Notes under the pieces: model-generated
Seen by the model: the letters and a program-made list of their open reading frames with translations, nothing else
What the model was told of the DNA's origin: nothing
The model's database searches: none
Translations under genes and position numbers: made by a program
Shown here: positions 1 through 5,033 of the stretch, piece by piece
Layout: each line of letters opens with the position of its first letter
Numbering within the stretch: the first letter of the stretch is position 1
Origin: JAHJRN01 sp043805355
GTDB lineage: Bacteria > Patescibacteriota > Patescibacteriia > 2-12-FULL-60-25
Length of the DNA stretch: 7,568 bases
NCBI GenBank assembly: GCA_043805355.1
Contig: JAZDIB010000041.1
Span: 1 to 7,568, forward strand
Direction of reading: 5' to 3'

Positions 1-459
1 GGCGATGGTGCGGTGCGGGAACCGGCACGACGCGTATTCCCCGAACGCGAGGACCGTCCGCGCGAACCACGACCACTTTTCATGGAACTGGTCGCGCGCA
101 TGGATGGTGCAGATGACCTTGGCGCTCGGCTTGAACACGCGCGGGATCCACGAGAGGATGGCCGGGCCGACGCCGTGGTAATGGATGATGTCGACGCGCT
201 GGAACAGGACGTGGATGGAGCAGAAGAAGACGTGGATGATGGCGTCGAGGTTCTTGCGCCGGATGGTCGGGAGCGTAATGAGGCGGATGCGGTTCCAGGT
301 CTTCTTCCGCTGGGGATTCGTGTACGGACGGACGTAGACGACGACGTGATGACCGCGTGATTCGAGGTGCGTCGCGAGCCGTTCCACATGATACTCAATC
401 CCGCCCCCGAGCGCCCTGGAGGCCGGGATCCCTTTCGCTCCGATCATCGCGATACGCAT
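1..459 (-). CDS. Glycosyltransferase family 4-type, N-terminal part (cut by window edge)
   Basis: The frame is open from an ATG at 459-457 to the left edge, giving 153 codons with no stop. The protein begins MRIAMIGAKGIPASRALGGG, then IEYHVERLATHL. This is the usual N-terminus of GT-B fold, GT4-type transferases: a first Rossmann strand, a glycine-rich loop and an E-x-x-V-E-x-L-A helix. Later come VDIIHYHGVGPAI (about residues 89-101) and KVICTIHARDQFHEKW (about 114-129), matching the family's HxHG...TxHG pattern. Such enzymes move a sugar from a nucleotide donor to a lipid or glycan at the inner face of the membrane; the acceptor cannot be told. The catalytic C-terminal E-x7-E region lies outside the window. 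A purine-rich AAGGGAG directly abuts the ATG, which is closer than usual for ribosome binding, so the start rests mainly on the family-typical MRIAMIG. It is transcribed away from the tRNA. Confidence 0.85.
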   Translation of the reverse strand, partial: MRIAMIGAKGIPASRALGGGIEYHVERLATHLESRGHHVVVYVRPYTNPQRKKTWNRIRLITLPTIRRKNLDAIIHVFFCSIHVLFQRVDIIHYHGVGPAILSWIPRVFKPSAKVICTIHARDQFHEKWSWFARTVLAFGEYASCRFPHRTIA

Positions 460-491
460 CTCCCTTGATGTTTTGCGGAAAATCCGCTAAT

Positions 492-520
492 ATCGTACCG
501 CAAAAGACAGACGAGCTCAA
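492..520 (-). promoter_or_regulatory. Possible sigma70-type promoter of the glycosyltransferase gene
   Basis: On the minus strand TTGAGC (520-515) lies 17 nt before TACGAT (497-492), each matching 4 of 6 consensus bases. Transcription would start near 485, giving a leader of about 25 nt. A small inverted repeat GCGGA/TCCGC (475-487) sits at or just after the expected start point. This is a pattern match only; in GC-rich DNA such matches can occur by chance. Confidence 0.35.
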
Positions 521-551
521 TCGTGCCCCGTCATACCGCACCCTCCCCTTC

Positions 552-635
552 TGTCATCCCCGCGAAGGCGGGGAACCAGGAAATATCCGAACCTTACCGA
601 ACAGCGTTCTGGATTCCCGCCTGCGCGGGAATGAC
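552..635. repeat. Paired palindromic intergenic repeat (dRS3-like arms)
   Basis: Two 28-nt arms face each other: TGTCATCCCCGC... (552-580) and ...GCGGGAATGACA (608-635). After reverse complementing, the arms differ at about 4 positions. Each arm is itself a hairpin: CCCCGC-GAAG-GCGGGG (558-573) and TTCCCGC-CTGC-GCGGGAA (614-631). The GTCATTCCCGCG.. core is familiar as a dispersed repeat in many bacterial genomes and resembles the neisserial dRS3 unit. It lies between the divergent glycosyltransferase and tRNA genes, 8 bp before the tRNA. It carries no gene. It may be a non-autonomous mobile element; no clear target duplication is visible. Confidence 0.75.
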
Positions 636-643
636 AAAGACAT

Positions 644-719
644 GACCCGATAGCTCAGTTGGTAGAGCAGTGGCCTTTTAAGCCAACGGTCGTGGGTTCA
701 ATCCCCACTCGGGTCACCA
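644..719 (+). tRNA. tRNA-Lys (anticodon TTT)
   Basis: A full cloverleaf can be folded. The acceptor GACCCGA (644-650) pairs with TCGGGTC (709-715). The D stem GCTC/GAGC encloses AGTTGGTA. The anticodon arm GTGGC-CTTTTAA-GCCAA puts TTT at positions 34-36; its outermost pair is a G-A mismatch, where E. coli tRNA-Lys has G-U. The variable loop is CGGTC and the T arm is GTGGG-TTCAATC-CCCAC. Discriminator A is followed by a genomically encoded CCA (717-719). Length is 76 nt with CCA. It reads AAA and AAG lysine codons. It stands alone, followed after 5 nt by its own terminator, and has no tRNA neighbour in the window. Confidence 0.97.
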
Positions 720-724
720 ACGCG

Positions 725-749
725 AAACGCCCCTACACGGGGCGTTTAT
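725..749 (+). terminator. Intrinsic terminator of tRNA-Lys
   Basis: A perfect 9-bp stem AAACGCCCC/GGGGCGTTT (725-733 and 739-747) with a TACAC loop begins 5 nt after the tRNA CCA. The 3' arm ends in TTTAT, so the U-tract is short, but the position and stem strength fit termination of the tRNA transcript. The rest of 750-783 shows nothing recognisable. Confidence 0.75.
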
Positions 750-783
750 CGTACATCGAATCATTCTCGTCCCAATATGGAAT

Positions 784-898
784 TTCGCGTCCCGAGGTAC
801 CCCGAGGGATCTTCAAGACAGCCGCAGCCCCTCGACCGACATGTTGCTGCGGCTTACTTGAAGATCCTTCGACTCGTCGAACTCGCTCAGGACGCGAA
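784..898. repeat. 115-bp palindromic element, copy A
   Basis: The element is bounded by terminal inverted repeats TTCGCGTCCCGAG (784-796) and CTCAGGACGCGAA (886-898), with one mismatch over 13 bp. Inside is a second perfect inverted repeat, GGATCTTCAAG (807-817) with CTTGAAGATCC (857-867), and a third, AGCCGCAGC (820-828) with GCTGCGGCT (846-854). The unit therefore folds almost end to end. A copy in the same orientation, about 90% identical by hand alignment and also 115 bp, lies at 1587-1701. It has no coding potential of its own and is MITE-like in size and form. Both edges border A/T-rich DNA. Confidence 0.85.
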
Positions 899-939
899 TA
901 AAAAACGGAGCACGATCACTTTGTAGCGAACGTACTCCG
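898..939 (-). terminator. Intrinsic terminator of the 155-aa orphan gene
   Basis: Read on the minus strand, CGGAGTACG (939-931) pairs with CGTGCTCCG (914-906) in a 9-bp stem with one G-T wobble, and TTTTTTATT follows at once. The stem starts 9 nt after the stop codon of the gene at 949-1416. The T-tract runs into the end of repeat copy A. Confidence 0.85.
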
Positions 940-948
940 GCTTAGAGG

Positions 949-1416
949 CTACGGAGTCCAGCTCCGGTTAGGATAAACGGGAACACGACCTTTATGATTG
1001 TGACGGTGTTGCGCGAGCCAGGACGTCGCAGCTTTCCTTGTCCGGAAAGCTGCGATCGTGCACGGGCACGCGAGTGGCGGGAATGGAGTCCTTTCGTACT
1101 CATCGATGTAAGGAGATTCCCAGGTGGTGGGGTCTCCATCCAGAGAGAACTGAGGTGACTCCAAATAATCAGGTACCAGATCGGGTTCGTGGACGATCAC
1201 GGTGGGGCCATCGTAATCGACGAAGAACGTGAACCCCATGCCGAGTTCAACGTTCGAGGTTTCTGACGAAACGGGTATGACCTGCTGCTCGCAAGGCGTA
1301 ATGACTACGGCATAGGCCGCCGTTGTCGCCTTTCGAAGCAACCGGTCAAGTAGTTGCTGCAACCTTCGGGTCGCAGCGATGCCGAGCTTAAGAGTGGAAA
1401 TGACGGACGAATGCAT
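949..1416 (-). CDS. Hypothetical protein, 155 aa, unrecognised family
   Basis: I do not recognise the product. The start at 1416 is set by a perfect AAGGAGG (1430-1424) 7 nt upstream; the longer open frame up to 1530 overlaps the promoter -35 box and cannot be translated in full. Residues 1-35 (MHSSVISTLKLGIAATRRLQ onward) form a basic, leucine- and arginine-rich probable amphipathic helix. Next come AYAVVITPCEQQVIPVSSET and a hydrophobic/acidic stretch with GMGFTFFVDYDGPTVIVHEP, which looks like beta structure. The C-terminus is rich in H, R and P. No transmembrane segment or known catalytic motif is evident. It is a stand-alone unit with its own promoter and terminator, between two direct repeats. 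Its codons are mixed in the third position (CCT, ATT, GAT, AGG, TTG), unlike the strongly G/C-ending wall genes, which suggests recent acquisition or low expression. A perfect 12-bp inverted repeat lies inside the frame. Confidence 0.75.
   Translation of the reverse strand: MHSSVISTLKLGIAATRRLQQLLDRLLRKATTAAYAVVITPCEQQVIPVSSETSNVELGMGFTFFVDYDGPTVIVHEPDLVPDYLESPQFSLDGDPTTWESPYIDEYERTPFPPLACPCTIAAFRTRKAATSWLAQHRHNHKGRVPVYPNRSWTP
1026..1055. repeat. Perfect 12-bp inverted repeat inside the orphan gene
   Basis: TCGCAGCTTTCC (1026-1037) and GGAAAGCTGCGA (1044-1055) are exact reverse complements separated by 6 nt. The block lies near the 3' end of the 155-aa gene and encodes the segment IAAFRTRKAAT. 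The mRNA would form a stable hairpin here. Function unknown. Confidence 0.8.
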
Positions 1417-1423
1417 TTGACGG

Positions 1424-1430
1424 CCTCCTT
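1424..1430 (-). promoter_or_regulatory. Consensus Shine-Dalgarno of the orphan gene
   Basis: AAGGAGG on the minus strand lies 7 nt before the ATG at 1416. It is the only full-consensus ribosome binding site in the window and decides the start of this gene. The wall genes and rpmA have weak or no such site. Confidence 0.85.
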
Positions 1431-1501
1431 CTGACTTTCGGGTTGTGCTCGTCTCGATGTTGGCCATGCAGACGTCCAAACGCCATTTAAGGAACAAAGG
1501 A

Positions 1502-1530
1502 TATATATCAAAAAACTTGCTGAATGTCAA
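1502..1530 (-). promoter_or_regulatory. Strong sigma70-type promoter of the orphan gene
   Basis: On the minus strand the -35 box TTGACA (1530-1525) is perfect, the spacer is 17 nt, and the -10 box is TATATA (1507-1502). Transcription should begin near 1495, giving a leader of about 80 nt before the ATG at 1416. The leader also contains an out-of-frame ATG (near 1489) that could open a short reading frame, but nothing supports its use. The stretch 1531-1586 between this promoter and repeat copy B shows no gene. Confidence 0.8.
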
Positions 1531-1586
1531 GGATTCTCAGGTATGACCCCGTGGCGCAGCCAGTCGGGCTCCAACATCAAAATATA

Positions 1587-1701
1587 TTCGCGTCCCGAGG
1601 TACCCCGAGGGAACTTCCAGACAGCCGCAGCCCGTCCGACCGACATGCCGCTTCGGCTTATTTGAAGATCCTTCGGCTCGCGGACTCGCTCAGGACGCGA
1701 A
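1587..1701. repeat. 115-bp palindromic element, copy B
   Basis: This is a direct repeat of copy A at 784-898. It has the same terminal inverted repeats, TTCGCGTCCCGAG at 1587-1599 and CTCAGGACGCGAA at 1689-1701, and the same AGCCGCAGC block and TTTGAAGATCC arm. About 11 differences separate the copies, including two compensating single-base gaps. Its internal palindrome is more degraded than that of copy A (GGAACTTCCAG against TTTGAAGATCC). The arm CCTTCGGCTCG...CTCAGGACG is related in wording to the CCCTTCGACTTCGCTCAGGG repeat just downstream, so both may belong to one broad repeat family. Confidence 0.85.
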
Positions 1702-1789
1702 TACAAAAATATTCCCTGAGCTTGCCTGCCACGTTCTACGTGGTCGAAGGGTTTCCATGTTCGGTAGCCCTTCGACTTCGCTCAGGGAA
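1702..1789 (-). terminator. Repeat-derived branched hairpin, probable murG operon terminator
   Basis: The right arm, CCCTTCGA then CTTC then GCTCAGGGAA (1768-1789), pairs with TTCCCTGAGC (1712-1721) and TCGAAGGG (1744-1751). The left arm is split by 22 nt that form their own hairpin, CCACG-TTCTA-CGTGG (1729-1743), so the RNA would fold as a three-way junction. On the minus strand the structure starts 8 nt after the murG stop and is followed by ATATTTTTGTAT (1711-1700), a fair U-tract. The arms match a dispersed repeat wording (TCCCTGAGC..TCGAAGGG) that I have seen in many bacterial genomes. A terminator role is inferred from position and T-tract. Confidence 0.65.
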
Positions 1790-1797
1790 AAATCCCA

Positions 1798-2862
1798 TTA
1801 GTAGATATCCAACAGCTTCAGCCATCGCTCCGCCAGCGCGCTGCCGTCGTCGGTGGGGAATCCTTCGTGCAGGCGTTTGGCGCACTTCGTCCGACACTCC
1901 TCGTCGTGAAGTCCCTCGGCGATCTTGGCGAGCAGGCGTTCCGGGAAATCCGGTGCGTCCTGCTTGACGGTCTCCACCACGATCTTGTTGGTGTTGCGTT
2001 CCTGGTGGCTTCCTGGGATGGGGACGAAGATGGCGGGCTTGGAGAGCGCCGCGAGTTCGGAGATGCTGCCGATGCCGGCGCGCGAGACGACGAGGTCGGC
2101 GGCGGTGTAGGCGTTGAGCATGCCGATCTCGTCCTGGAATTCCGTCTGGACGTATCCGGGCTTCCGGAGGCCGTTTCCCTTCCCTTTGCCGGTCATGTGG
2201 ATGACCTGCGTCACATCGAGCAGCCGGTCGAGGACGGACCAGACGGCCTCGTTGACGGCCTTCGCGCCCGTCCCTCCGCCGACGATGAAGACGATGGGGA
2301 GCTTCGGATCCAGCAGGAACGCCTTCGCGGCCTCCTCACGCGACGGCAGGGTGACATGGCTGAAACGGCATGGGGTCGGCACGCGGTCGCTCTTGACGCC
2401 GAAGAACGGCTGCACGTCGTAGCGGAACGAGGTGGTCACGGAACCGCAGCGCGACGCGACAGCCTTGTTCGAGAGTCCGGGTTCGGCGTCAAGCTGGTGG
2501 ATAGCGCAGGCGACGCCGTGCTTCACGGCCGCCTTGATGACCGGCACGCCCGTGAATCCGCCAGCCGACGCCACGAGAGACGGTTTTACGTGTTCGATGA
2601 CGTCCCAGGCCTCGCGCCGCGCCTTGAAGTAGCGGGACGGCCACGTCAGCCAGGAGATGCTCGGATGCCGGTCGAGCTTCGCGACCGAGATCGGATAGAA
2701 ATCGACATGCTCGCGGGCGAGGACGTCGCGTTCCGGTCCGTCCGGCGTCCCGGCCCAGGCGAAGAGCAGGTCCGGTTGGCGGCGTCTCATCTCGCGCATG
2801 ACCGCGATGAGCGGGGTGACGGGGCCCATGGTGCCTCCGCCGACGAACATGACAGTGATCAT
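1798..2862 (-). CDS. murG: MurG: UDP-GlcNAc:lipid I GlcNAc transferase (variant active-site loop)
   Basis: MurG adds GlcNAc to lipid I on the cytoplasmic membrane face to give lipid II. The 354-aa product has the normal family length and GT-B layout. The N-domain has MITVMFVGGGTMGPVTPL (1-18), SAGGFTGVPVIKAA (99-112) and IHQLDAEPGLSNK (121-133). The C-domain has FIVGGGTGAKAVNEA (192-206), SRAGIGSISELAALSKP (260-276) and PIPGSHQERN (281-290), which match the RAG..T.SE.. and HQ.KN donor-site motifs. Two usual residues differ. The loop GGTGGHV reads GGTMGPV, so the conserved His is Pro14, and the HEQN motif reads HQLD. I recall similar loops in Patescibacteria annotated as MurG. The ATG at 2862 overlaps the ftsW stop as ATGA, so translation is probably coupled; the longer frame to 3099 is only read-through antisense-style overlap with ftsW. 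It is the last gene of the operon. Confidence 0.92.
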   Translation of the reverse strand: MITVMFVGGGTMGPVTPLIAVMREMRRRQPDLLFAWAGTPDGPERDVLAREHVDFYPISVAKLDRHPSISWLTWPSRYFKARREAWDVIEHVKPSLVASAGGFTGVPVIKAAVKHGVACAIHQLDAEPGLSNKAVASRCGSVTTSFRYDVQPFFGVKSDRVPTPCRFSHVTLPSREEAAKAFLLDPKLPIVFIVGGGTGAKAVNEAVWSVLDRLLDVTQVIHMTGKGKGNGLRKPGYVQTEFQDEIGMLNAYTAADLVVSRAGIGSISELAALSKPAIFVPIPGSHQERNTNKIVVETVKQDAPDFPERLLAKIAEGLHDEECRTKCAKRLHEGFPTDDGSALAERWLKLLDIY

Positions 2863-3968
2863 AGATGACGGGAGGCTTGGCGGGAGACGGAGGAAACGAT
2901 ACCACATCCGGCCGCGAGGGCGATGAGGGAGGAACTGCCGTAGCTCACGAACGGGAGCGTGACGCCGGTGATGGGCATGAGGCCGATCATGGATGCGATG
3001 TTGAAGAACGACTGGAGCGCGATCCAGCCCGCGATACCGGTCACGAGGTACGTGCCGAACGCGTCCGGTGCGTTGCGCGCGATGACGAGGCAACGCCACA
3101 CGAGCGCGCCTAAGGCCGCCAGGAAGAGGAGGACGACCACGAAGCCGAGTTCCTCCGCGATGACGGCGAAGACCGAATCCCCCGCCACCTCCGGCAGGTA
3201 CAGGTATTTCTGCCGCGAGTGGCCGTAGCCGAGACCGAAGAGACCACCGGACCCGATGGCGAGGTACGCCTGGTTGATGTGATAGCCGATGCCGCTCGGA
3301 TCGAGTTCCGGATGCAGGAACGTCATGAACCGCGCTGCGCGATACGGCGTGAGCTTGATGAGGAGCGCCACGAGGCCGACCCCGGCGGCACCGAGCCCGG
3401 CGAACCAGATAAGGGGCGCGCCGGCCACGAAGTACGCGAGGAGCGATGCGCCGGCGATGACCATGGTCGAGCCCGTGTTCGGCTGCTTGATAAGCAGGAA
3501 CATGACCACGCCCATGACGCCGAGGAACGGCAGGAGGCCGCGCTCGAGCGTCTTCACGTCACGTTCATGCCGTCCGGCGAGCCACGCGGCGACGTAGACG
3601 AGGAACGTCACCTTCACGAATTCCGAGGGTTGGAAGCTCAGGAACCCGAGCGTCACCCAACGCGACGAGCCCCCGACATGCAGGCCGATGCCCGGGACGT
3701 ACACCAGGATGAGGAGGACGATAGTGGCGACGAGAGCCGGCATGGCGAGACGCCGGAGCAGGCGGTAGTCGACGATGGACGCGAGGCTGAACACCACGAT
3801 GCCCGGCAGGACGCCCTTCAGGAGCTGCTGCTTCAGGAACCACAAACTGTCGCCGTACTTCTGGTATCCGAGAGGTCCGCTCGCGGACATGAGCACGACG
3901 ATGCCGAACAGCGTCAGGCCGGCGACGAGCCAGAGGAGGATCCTGTCGGGCGGTCGGACGTTGCGCAT
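2859..3968 (-). CDS. ftsW: FtsW: SEDS-family peptidoglycan glycosyltransferase of cell division
   Basis: The 369-aa polytopic membrane protein has about ten hydrophobic segments, the size of FtsW/RodA. SEDS proteins polymerise lipid II into glycan strands with a partner class B PBP. Visible family marks are GSSRWVTLGFLSFQPSEFVK (100-119), HPELDPSGIGYHINQAYLAI (219-238), GSGGLFGLGYG (239-249), YLPEVAGDSVFAVIAEELGF (257-276) and GVTLPFVSYGSSSL (335-348). Asp264 in the GDSVFAV segment sits where SEDS enzymes carry their essential acidic residue. The usual QPDLGT reads QPNTGST (162-168). Position between mraY and murG favours FtsW over RodA. Start ATG 3968 is 4 nt after the mraY stop, with no convincing Shine-Dalgarno; its stop overlaps the murG start. 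Confidence 0.93.
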   Translation of the reverse strand: MRNVRPPDRILLWLVAGLTLFGIVVLMSASGPLGYQKYGDSLWFLKQQLLKGVLPGIVVFSLASIVDYRLLRRLAMPALVATIVLLILVYVPGIGLHVGGSSRWVTLGFLSFQPSEFVKVTFLVYVAAWLAGRHERDVKTLERGLLPFLGVMGVVMFLLIKQPNTGSTMVIAGASLLAYFVAGAPLIWFAGLGAAGVGLVALLIKLTPYRAARFMTFLHPELDPSGIGYHINQAYLAIGSGGLFGLGYGHSRQKYLYLPEVAGDSVFAVIAEELGFVVVLLFLAALGALVWRCLVIARNAPDAFGTYLVTGIAGWIALQSFFNIASMIGLMPITGVTLPFVSYGSSSLIALAAGCGIVSSVSRQASRHL

Positions 3969-3972
3969 GCGG

Positions 3973-5025
3973 TCACGTGTGGTCGACGAGCGCGATGACG
4001 GCGCCGATCCAGGCCGCGACGAACGCCACGACCCAGAAGCGCATCACGATCTTGGGTTCGCCCCAGCCGATGGCCTCGAAATGATGGTGGAGCGGCGAGC
4101 TCCGGAAGACCTTCTTGCCTTTGCGGAGCTTCTTCGACGTCACCTGGATGAGCACGGACAGGGTCTCGACGACGAACGGCAGGCCGATGAGCGGAAGCAG
4201 GAGCGGCTGGTTCGTGAGCATGGCGACGATGCCGAGGACCGTCCCGAGCGCCATCGCGCCCGTGTCTCCCATGAAGAACGCCGCCGGCGTGACGTTATGC
4301 CAGACGAACGCGAGCAGTGCCCCGAAGATGGCCGCGCAGAACGCGGCGAGGTCGATCTTGCCGGCGGCGAACGCGATGGCCCCGAACGCGCCGAACGCCG
4401 CGAGGAGCGTGCCGCCCGCGAGCCCATCGAGTCCGTCCGTCTCGTTCACGGAGAACGAGGTCGCGACGATGACGAACGCGAAGAACGGGATGTACCAGAG
4501 GCCGAGCGGCAGGTCGCCGCCGAACGGGATATGCACGACGTCCCAATCGAGCTTGGTGTAGAACCAGACCGCCGCGACGAGCGCGATGGCCGAATACGAG
4601 AGGAGCCGATGGCGCATCCGCAGTCCCCCGCCCTTCGGTCCGATGCGTCGAATGTTCAGGTAGTCGTCCAGAAGCCCCACGAGCGCGGCGGCGACGAGCG
4701 CGCCGAGCGGCAGGAGCGTCTGGCCGCGCGAGAGGAAGCTGATGCGGCATGCGAGGTCGATGCCGAGCCAGTCGCATCCGCCTGCGAGCACGAGGATGAC
4801 GCCCGTGACCGTGATCCAGATGACGAGGCCTCCCATGGTCGGCGTCCCGGCCTTCGCCGCGTGCAGCTTCGCCATCACGGGCGCCGAGGCCTCGTCGCGG
4901 ATGCTCTTGCCCATCTTGTGCTTCTTCAGCCAGCGGATGAGCCAGGGCGTCCACACGAGCGCGACGCCGAAGCAGATGACGACGATGGCGAGGATCTTGA
5001 GGATGTCTGCGGCGGTGGGGTCCAT
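3973..5025 (-). CDS. mraY: MraY: phospho-MurNAc-pentapeptide translocase (lipid I synthase)
   Basis: MraY transfers phospho-MurNAc-pentapeptide from UDP to undecaprenyl phosphate, making lipid I. The 350-aa protein has roughly ten membrane segments and the full motif set: KAGTPTMGGL (58-67), the metal-binding DD at 120-121 in GLLDDYLNIRR, NETDGLDGLAGG (194-205), FFMGDTGAMALG (250-261) and the cytoplasmic HHH of SPLHHHFEAIGW (310-321). The lysine often found in DDYxK is Asn124. The start at 5025 (MDPTAADILKILAIVV) sits just before the first helix; the upstream in-frame extension to 5163 has no membrane character and overlaps the preceding gene. The upstream gene stops 8 nt before this ATG, and ftsW follows after 4 nt. 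No murD lies between mraY and ftsW. Confidence 0.95.
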   Translation of the reverse strand: MDPTAADILKILAIVVICFGVALVWTPWLIRWLKKHKMGKSIRDEASAPVMAKLHAAKAGTPTMGGLVIWITVTGVILVLAGGCDWLGIDLACRISFLSRGQTLLPLGALVAAALVGLLDDYLNIRRIGPKGGGLRMRHRLLSYSAIALVAAVWFYTKLDWDVVHIPFGGDLPLGLWYIPFFAFVIVATSFSVNETDGLDGLAGGTLLAAFGAFGAIAFAAGKIDLAAFCAAIFGALLAFVWHNVTPAAFFMGDTGAMALGTVLGIVAMLTNQPLLLPLIGLPFVVETLSVLIQVTSKKLRKGKKVFRSSPLHHHFEAIGWGEPKIVMRFWVVAFVAAWIGAVIALVDHT

Positions 5026-5033
5026 AGGATATG

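Noticed and set aside
13..360. 115-aa plus-strand frame at the left edge
   Set aside because: It is the antisense shadow of the glycosyltransferase, whose minus-strand frame has a family N-terminus and sensible codons.
1397..1489. 31-codon leader peptide in the orphan gene leader
   Set aside because: An ATG opens a short frame ending just inside the gene, but it has no ribosome binding site and no attenuator-like hairpins.
1417..1530. 193-aa version of the orphan protein starting at 1530
   Set aside because: Its first codons coincide with the -35 and -10 boxes of the promoter. The SD AAGGAGG points to 1416.
784..1701. TA target-site duplication at the 115-bp elements
   Set aside because: Copy B is flanked by TA on both sides, but copy A is not, and the flanks are A/T-rich, so chance explains it.
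552..1789. CRISPR array
   Set aside because: The repeats are two to three dispersed palindromic units of differing type without regular spacing or spacers, and no cas gene is present.
1867..2868. 333-aa plus-strand open frame opposite murG
   Set aside because: It is antisense to a clear MurG with all donor-site motifs. High GC and G/C-ending codons of the real gene leave the opposite frame open; its product is Asp/Arg-rich with no domain.
2863..3099. N-terminal extension of MurG to 433 aa
   Set aside because: The added residues are the shifted-frame reading of the ftsW C-terminus. MurG homologues start at the VGGG strand, and ATG 2862 forms a coupled ATGA junction.
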